From contig NC_134970.1 in NCBI RefSeq assembly GCF_965638725.1, positions 4,965,001 to 5,029,000 of the forward strand: a DNA stretch of 64,000 bases, written 5' to 3'. The first letter of the stretch is position 1. Each line of letters opens with the position of its first letter. Below the pieces are notes generated by a model, which made no database searches, was not told the DNA's origin, and saw nothing but the letters and a program-made list of their open reading frames with translations. The translations under genes and the position numbers were made by a program. Of the stretch, positions 33,805 through 64,000 are shown piece after piece. Source of the stretch: Aptenodytes patagonicus. Its lineage: Eukaryota > Chordata > Aves > Sphenisciformes > Spheniscidae.

Positions 33805-33890
33805 CCAGACTCCCTGTGTGATCTCGGGAATCTCCATTTGCCTGACTTTTGCCATCTGTGTGCCGGGCAGGGGGACGGCCCTGCACTCGG
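33805..33890 (-). repeat. Possible MIR-like relic
   Basis: CCCTGTGTGATCTCGGGAAT, then TGACTTTTGCCATCTGTGTG and GGGCAGGGGGACGG resemble the reverse strand of a MIR-type SINE. Diverged. Confidence 0.35.
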
Positions 33891-35332
33891 AGGGGCACAG
33901 CGGCGTGCGCAGCCCTGGGACCTCCATCGGCCCTTCTTCTGCTCAACCAGGCAGCATGCTTTTGGAAGAAAGCAAGATTATATATATTTTTTTAGGGAGT
34001 TTCTGAATATCAGCACCTTACCCCAAACCCCCTGCTTTGCCGTGGTGCTTTGCAACTCCGTTGGAGGAGAGAGACATAGGGAGCGGAGGGGCTGAACTCT
34101 GTGGCGTGAGCGATGCTGCCGTCAGCCAAGGACCTGCCTTCAAAGGTGAGGTCCACCCCCCAGTGCAAGGCACTGGTTTAACTGGGAGCCCTTGGCCGGA
34201 GACCCGTCCCCGCCGAGGCGGTCCAGGCACGAGCGAGGAGTTTGCTCATCCACCAGTGCCGTCACGTGGCTGCCTGGTGTTTTGGCGTTTTGATTACATA
34301 CGATACTGTGTATTTAAGACTGGTTTATGGGTGTTTATACTAATGCGTAAACCTGTAATTTAGAAGCTCGGTTATAAATCAACATCGCTGAAGGTCTTGT
34401 CCCTCGTGCCTTGAGATTGGTCTCCAGATTTAGAAGACAGGTTAGAGAGAAAAAAAATAAAGGAAGACAGTTTAGTTTTTCTCCGGTTATGAAGATAAAG
34501 GATCATGGGATGGGATGCGAGCGTGTCCCGCTCAGAGGTGTGGTGGCCAGGCAGAGGGATCTGCCGGTGTAAGCGAGCGGAGAGTTTCCATTTTGACTCT
34601 GCTCTTACGACAGCCGTAAGAGAGACTTGTGTTTACATGGCAAATCCCAGCCCGGAAAGAAAAGCGGTGCCACGGCTGCCGAGCCGATGCTAGCGGGAGG
34701 GTGGTGGCATCCCACTAGCGACGTTCTCTGCTTGTGCCAGGACGTGGGCTGCAAGGACCAGAGCCCTTTCCCGCTCGGCACTGCACGCGAGGAGGAGCAG
34801 CCTTCGTCCCCAAGAGCTCCTGGCACAGGCTGGGGCTGGCAGGAGAGCCAGGAGCCTCCTCCGGTGGCAGTGCCGAGCGGGATAGCACATTCCCACCGGT
34901 GGGTCATGGTCCTCTCCCGATACATCCTAACGATGACACCTCCGCATTCGTATTTTTACACATAAAATTCTTTTACAGCTTTAATAATAATTTCTGCACT
35001 TTCTCCCCTTCCCAGGCTGCCCTGGAGCCTGGCTGTGCCAGGGATGGTTTTGCATTACTGGTTTGATTCAATACAGCGTAGCGAGATGTGCTGTGAGTTA
35101 TTGGGGCTGGTCACGTCGGTGCAAGTGCTCTTCCGCTGGATTTCTTATCCAACTGGGCTATGGCAGAGCCAGTTGTCCCTGTTGAGAAACCCCTTTTAGC
35201 TATGGTGGGCTGGAAGCTGCCTTGCCCTGAGCTGCCAGCCCGGGCAGACGAGAGCCACGCAGACTCCCCTGGCTCCGGGTTCACCTGCAGCCACCATGCA
35301 AACGTGAATTTGAACGTTGGAGATTTGTGTTG

Positions 35333-35337
35333 GGTGT
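35333..35337. repeat. Target-site duplication (left copy, GGTGT)
   Basis: GGTGT precedes the LTR start and is repeated exactly after its end at 35931-35935. Confidence 0.8.
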
Positions 35338-35930
35338 TGCCCTGGTTTTGGCTGGGGTAGAGTTAATTTTCTTCACAGTAGCTGGTACGGGGCTGTGTTT
35401 TGGATTTGTGCTGGAAACAGTGTGGGTAACAAAGGGATGTTTTCGTTCCTGCTGAGCAGTGCTGACACAGAGTCAAGGCCTTTTCTGCCTCTCACCCCAC
35501 CCCACCAGCGAGGAGGCTGGGGGGGCACGAGAAGCTGGGAGGGGACACGGCCGGGACAGCTGACCCCAACTGACCCAAGGGATACCCCACACCATATGAC
35601 GTCATGCTCGGCATGTAAAGCTGGGGGAGAAAGGCGGGGGGGGGACACACATTCGGAGTGATGGAGTTTGTCTTCCCAAGTCACCGTTACGCGTGATGGA
35701 GCCCTGCTTTCCTGGAGATGGCCGAACACCTGCCTGCCCATGGGAAGGAGGGAATGAATTCCTTGTTTTGCTTTGCTTGTGCGGCTTTTGCTTTCCCTAT
35801 TAAACTGTCTTTATCTCAACCCACAAGTTTTCTCACTTTTACCCTTCCCATTCTCTCCCCCATCCCACCCGGGGGGAGTGAGCGAGCGGCTGGGTGGGGC
35901 TTGGTTGCCGGCTGGGGTTAAACCACGACA
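35338..35930 (+). mobile_element. Solo LTR of an avian endogenous retrovirus (ERVL/ERV3-like)
   Basis: The element is 593 bases, begins TG and ends CA, and is flanked by the 5-bp direct repeat GGTGT. A 5-bp duplication is usual for ERVL-class insertions. Inside, on the + strand, are a perfect CRE palindrome TGACGTCA (35597-35604), a TATA-like GCATGTAAAG at 35611-35620 and an ATTAAA poly(A) signal at 35799-35804, giving a U3-R-U5 layout in + orientation. No retroviral coding sequence lies beside it, so it is a solo LTR left by recombination. I recognise the sequence type as a common LTR family in bird genomes; the exact family name needs a repeat search. It lies about 1.9 kb upstream of SCUBE3 exon 1 on the same strand. 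Confidence 0.85.
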
Positions 35931-35935
35931 GGTGT
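35931..35935. repeat. Target-site duplication (right copy, GGTGT)
   Basis: Exact copy of 35333-35337, directly after the terminal ACGACA of the LTR. Confidence 0.8.
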
Positions 35936-37480
35936 AATGGGCACGTCTGGGCATCTGTCCTTCAGCTGATGCTGGTCTCCTGCTCCCCTGGAAGGGGTCG
36001 GTTCCCGCATGGGTTTAGGACGCCGACGCTTTGCATGGGGGACCCACTGGCAGCAAGCAGAGCTACATGGGTGCAGGACGGCTCTGCAGGGCCGGCAGGG
36101 AGAGCCTTGCCCTTGGCCTCTACCTTTGGAAAGTCCCAGTGTGCGGATGAGCTCCCGGTTTCCATGCGTGCTGCTCTCCTGGGCCGGCCGCGCTGTATCT
36201 GTCCTGTCTAAAGCAGACCTGCTCTTGCAAACCTTCTCCCTCAGGGAAGGTCCCTGTCCCATGAAGGCAGCCCAAGGGTTATGCATTTTTGTAGGGAAAG
36301 CATAACTAGACCCAGGGACTCCTCAGCATCCTCCTGTCCAGCTGCAGTCCCTCCCCTCCTCTCCGCAGCGGGTGCCTTGGCTTAGCTGGACGTTTTCCAT
36401 CACCTCCAGCCCCCTTTATTATATCTTTAGGGGTTATTAGGACAAAAGGGGATACGAGAGGCTGCAGGGGCAGCACGGTTGGCTGAGAGGACCCTGTGGG
36501 CAAGATGACCCTGTGGGCAGGATGACCGCTGGGGCCGTGGGACCCCGCGTCCCTGGACAGGTGGAATCGCCGCACACCTTCCCCCCGGCCCCGCTCCCAG
36601 CTCCCAGCCTTATCTCCCGCTGCAATTTCCTGGCTGGCGATCCCTCTCCTGACTCAGGGAGCAGAAACACCCCGGAAGAGAGATGGTGCCAGCAGCTCCC
36701 AGCGCGGGGACGGTCACGGGGTGCGGCAGAGGGTCCCCCTGCACCCCTGGGATGCCGGCTGCAGGGGGGCAGGCTGCGAGAGGCTCCCGCAAGCAAACAA
36801 AAAACCCCTGAATATTTCATAAAGGTCTTTGTCTTCCCCCCCTCCACCCTTATTTCCAGTCCCCCCTCCCGCCTCTCCCTTGCAAACAGCAGAGCTGCCC
36901 TCCGGTCCCGCTTTCCACTGGCCCAGCACCCCAAGACGCTCCCGCAGCTGCCGAGCCCAGCCAGGTCGTGCCATCTGCAAACTCTTTTTTTTAATTATTT
37001 TTTCTTTCTTATATATATATTTTTCCTTCCCCTTTTCCACCCGTTGCCTTTTCCCATGCCATACGCCTCCCCCTGCCCCCCGCCCCCTTGCCACCACCCC
37101 AAGCCCTCGACTGGCCGAGGGGCTGCGAGGTGCGGGGTGGGTCTGGGGTTTGCGGGGGGCTTTGCATTGATGCATTGATCGCCCATGGTCTCCGCCTGAC
37201 CTCCCTGCTCCCAGGGAAGCAGTCTCCATGGCTACTGGCCCTTCTCCTCCAGCGCAGACTGTAAATTCCTGCAGGCAAAGCCCAGCCTTGGGGGTGCGAG
37301 GGGGGGAGCCGGGAAGGAGTAACCAAAGCCAAATAGAAAGAAAGAAAGGCTGGGAGAAAAAGGGCGTTGCTTGGATGGGGCTCTCCTTTCCACTCCCCTT
37401 TCTCAGGTCCCCCAGCACCAGGGCAAGGCGCCTGCTTCCCCCCTCCAGCGCTGCTGCTCCTGCTGCTGCTGCTCTCTTGC
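35936..37480. other. SCUBE3 upstream flank
   Basis: GC-rich flank with a 17-bp tandem repeat of two copies (GACCCTGTGGGCAAGAT, 36490-36523) and an AT-rich low-complexity tract with a short (TA)n at 36984-37030. No exon recognised. Confidence 0.55.
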
Positions 37481-37833
37481 AAAACTGGAATTGGCTGGGA
37501 TTATTTAAGGAAGGAAAAAAAAAAAAAAAAAAAAAAAGGAGAAGGGATCAGAGCAGCCGCCAGAGAGAGGGCGATAGAGTCCACTTTCCTCCAACTGCCC
37601 TGGGTCTCCTTCCCTCACTCTCTCCTCTTTAGCAACACCAAGAGCCCCAAACTGAACCCAGAGCAGCTTTTTCCATCAGTTCAGTTCCCTTCCCTCCCTC
37701 TGTCTCACACACGGCAAGAAGAGAGCCCCTTCCTCCTCTTGATTTCCCTTCGCATGCTCAGCCTCTTGTTTCCTTTAAAGCACTAGAAATCCCCCCTTCT
37801 TGCCCCTACTCCTCCATGCAGACTGGGATTGCA
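37481..37833 (+). promoter_or_regulatory. SCUBE3: Presumed SCUBE3 promoter and 5' UTR
   Basis: A TATA-like TATTTAAG (37502-37509) is followed by a run of 23 A (37515-37537) and then a purine-rich to CT-rich leader up to the coding start. The transcription start is not determinable here. A second upstream in-frame ATG at 37816 has a weak context (T at -3). Confidence 0.4.
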
Positions 37834-63998
<26,165 letters not shown>

Positions 63999-64000
63999 TT

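Larger units (their letters stand above)
27866..35332. other. Intergenic DNA between TCP11 and SCUBE3 (middle)
   Basis: No protein-coding exon recognised on either strand. Notable content is AT-rich, low-repeat blocks at about 29320-29640 and 30400-31680, which look like candidate conserved noncoding DNA, and diverged SINE-like relics. Open frames here have Pro/Gly/Ala/Arg-rich, GC-driven composition. Confidence 0.55.

Noticed and set aside
24000-37480. An additional gene between TCP11 and SCUBE3
   Set aside because: I found no run of exons with matching phases or a recognisable protein on either strand; in human the two genes are also direct neighbours.

Overview
This is a vertebrate nuclear genomic window, almost certainly from a bird. 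It holds parts or all of three split protein-coding genes in the order ANKS1A (+, 3' end), TCP11 (-, complete), SCUBE3 (+, 5' part). This is the order and orientation of the block on human chromosome 6p21. All exons were read from the sequence: GT/AG boundaries, phase continuity and exon lengths agree at every junction. Gene identity rests on recognising the protein families and their human orthologues; no search was run. Bird origin is inferred from compact introns, high GC with CpG-rich blocks, a CR1-like 3' tail and a solo LTR of a type I recognise from bird genomes, which makes a non-galliform bird plausible but unproven.

Region by region. Positions 1-8786 hold the last ten coding exons of ANKS1A (end of SAM1, SAM2, PTB domain and C-terminus, 412 residues). 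A roughly 6.2 kb 3' UTR follows and ends at a poly(A) signal near 14987. About 1.2 kb separates this end from the convergent 3' end of TCP11, whose poly(A) signal is at 16175-16180 on the minus strand. TCP11 runs leftwards from 23217 to 16325 in nine coding exons (503 residues). Its first exon lies in a CpG island that carries a four-copy, 40-bp tandem repeat just upstream of the ATG. From about 24.0 to 37.5 kb is intergenic DNA with old SINE-like relics, AT-rich blocks and one well-bounded solo LTR at 35338-35930 with a 5-bp target-site duplication. SCUBE3 starts near 37.8 kb with a signal-peptide exon, a 9.1 kb first intron, and six EGF-like domains each on its own phase-1 exon. The gene continues beyond the right edge.

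The genes are not an operon and need not act together. ANKS1A is a cytoplasmic adaptor downstream of receptor tyrosine kinases. TCP11 is a T-complex/TCP11-family protein linked to sperm function in mammals. SCUBE3 is a secreted or cell-surface EGF/CUB glycoprotein. I found no tRNA, rRNA, CRISPR array or new multi-gene system. The points most worth a second look are the solo LTR upstream of SCUBE3, the TCP11 promoter minisatellite, the long ANKS1A 3' UTR, AT-rich candidate enhancers in SCUBE3 introns, and a G10/C11 inverted repeat in SCUBE3 intron 1.
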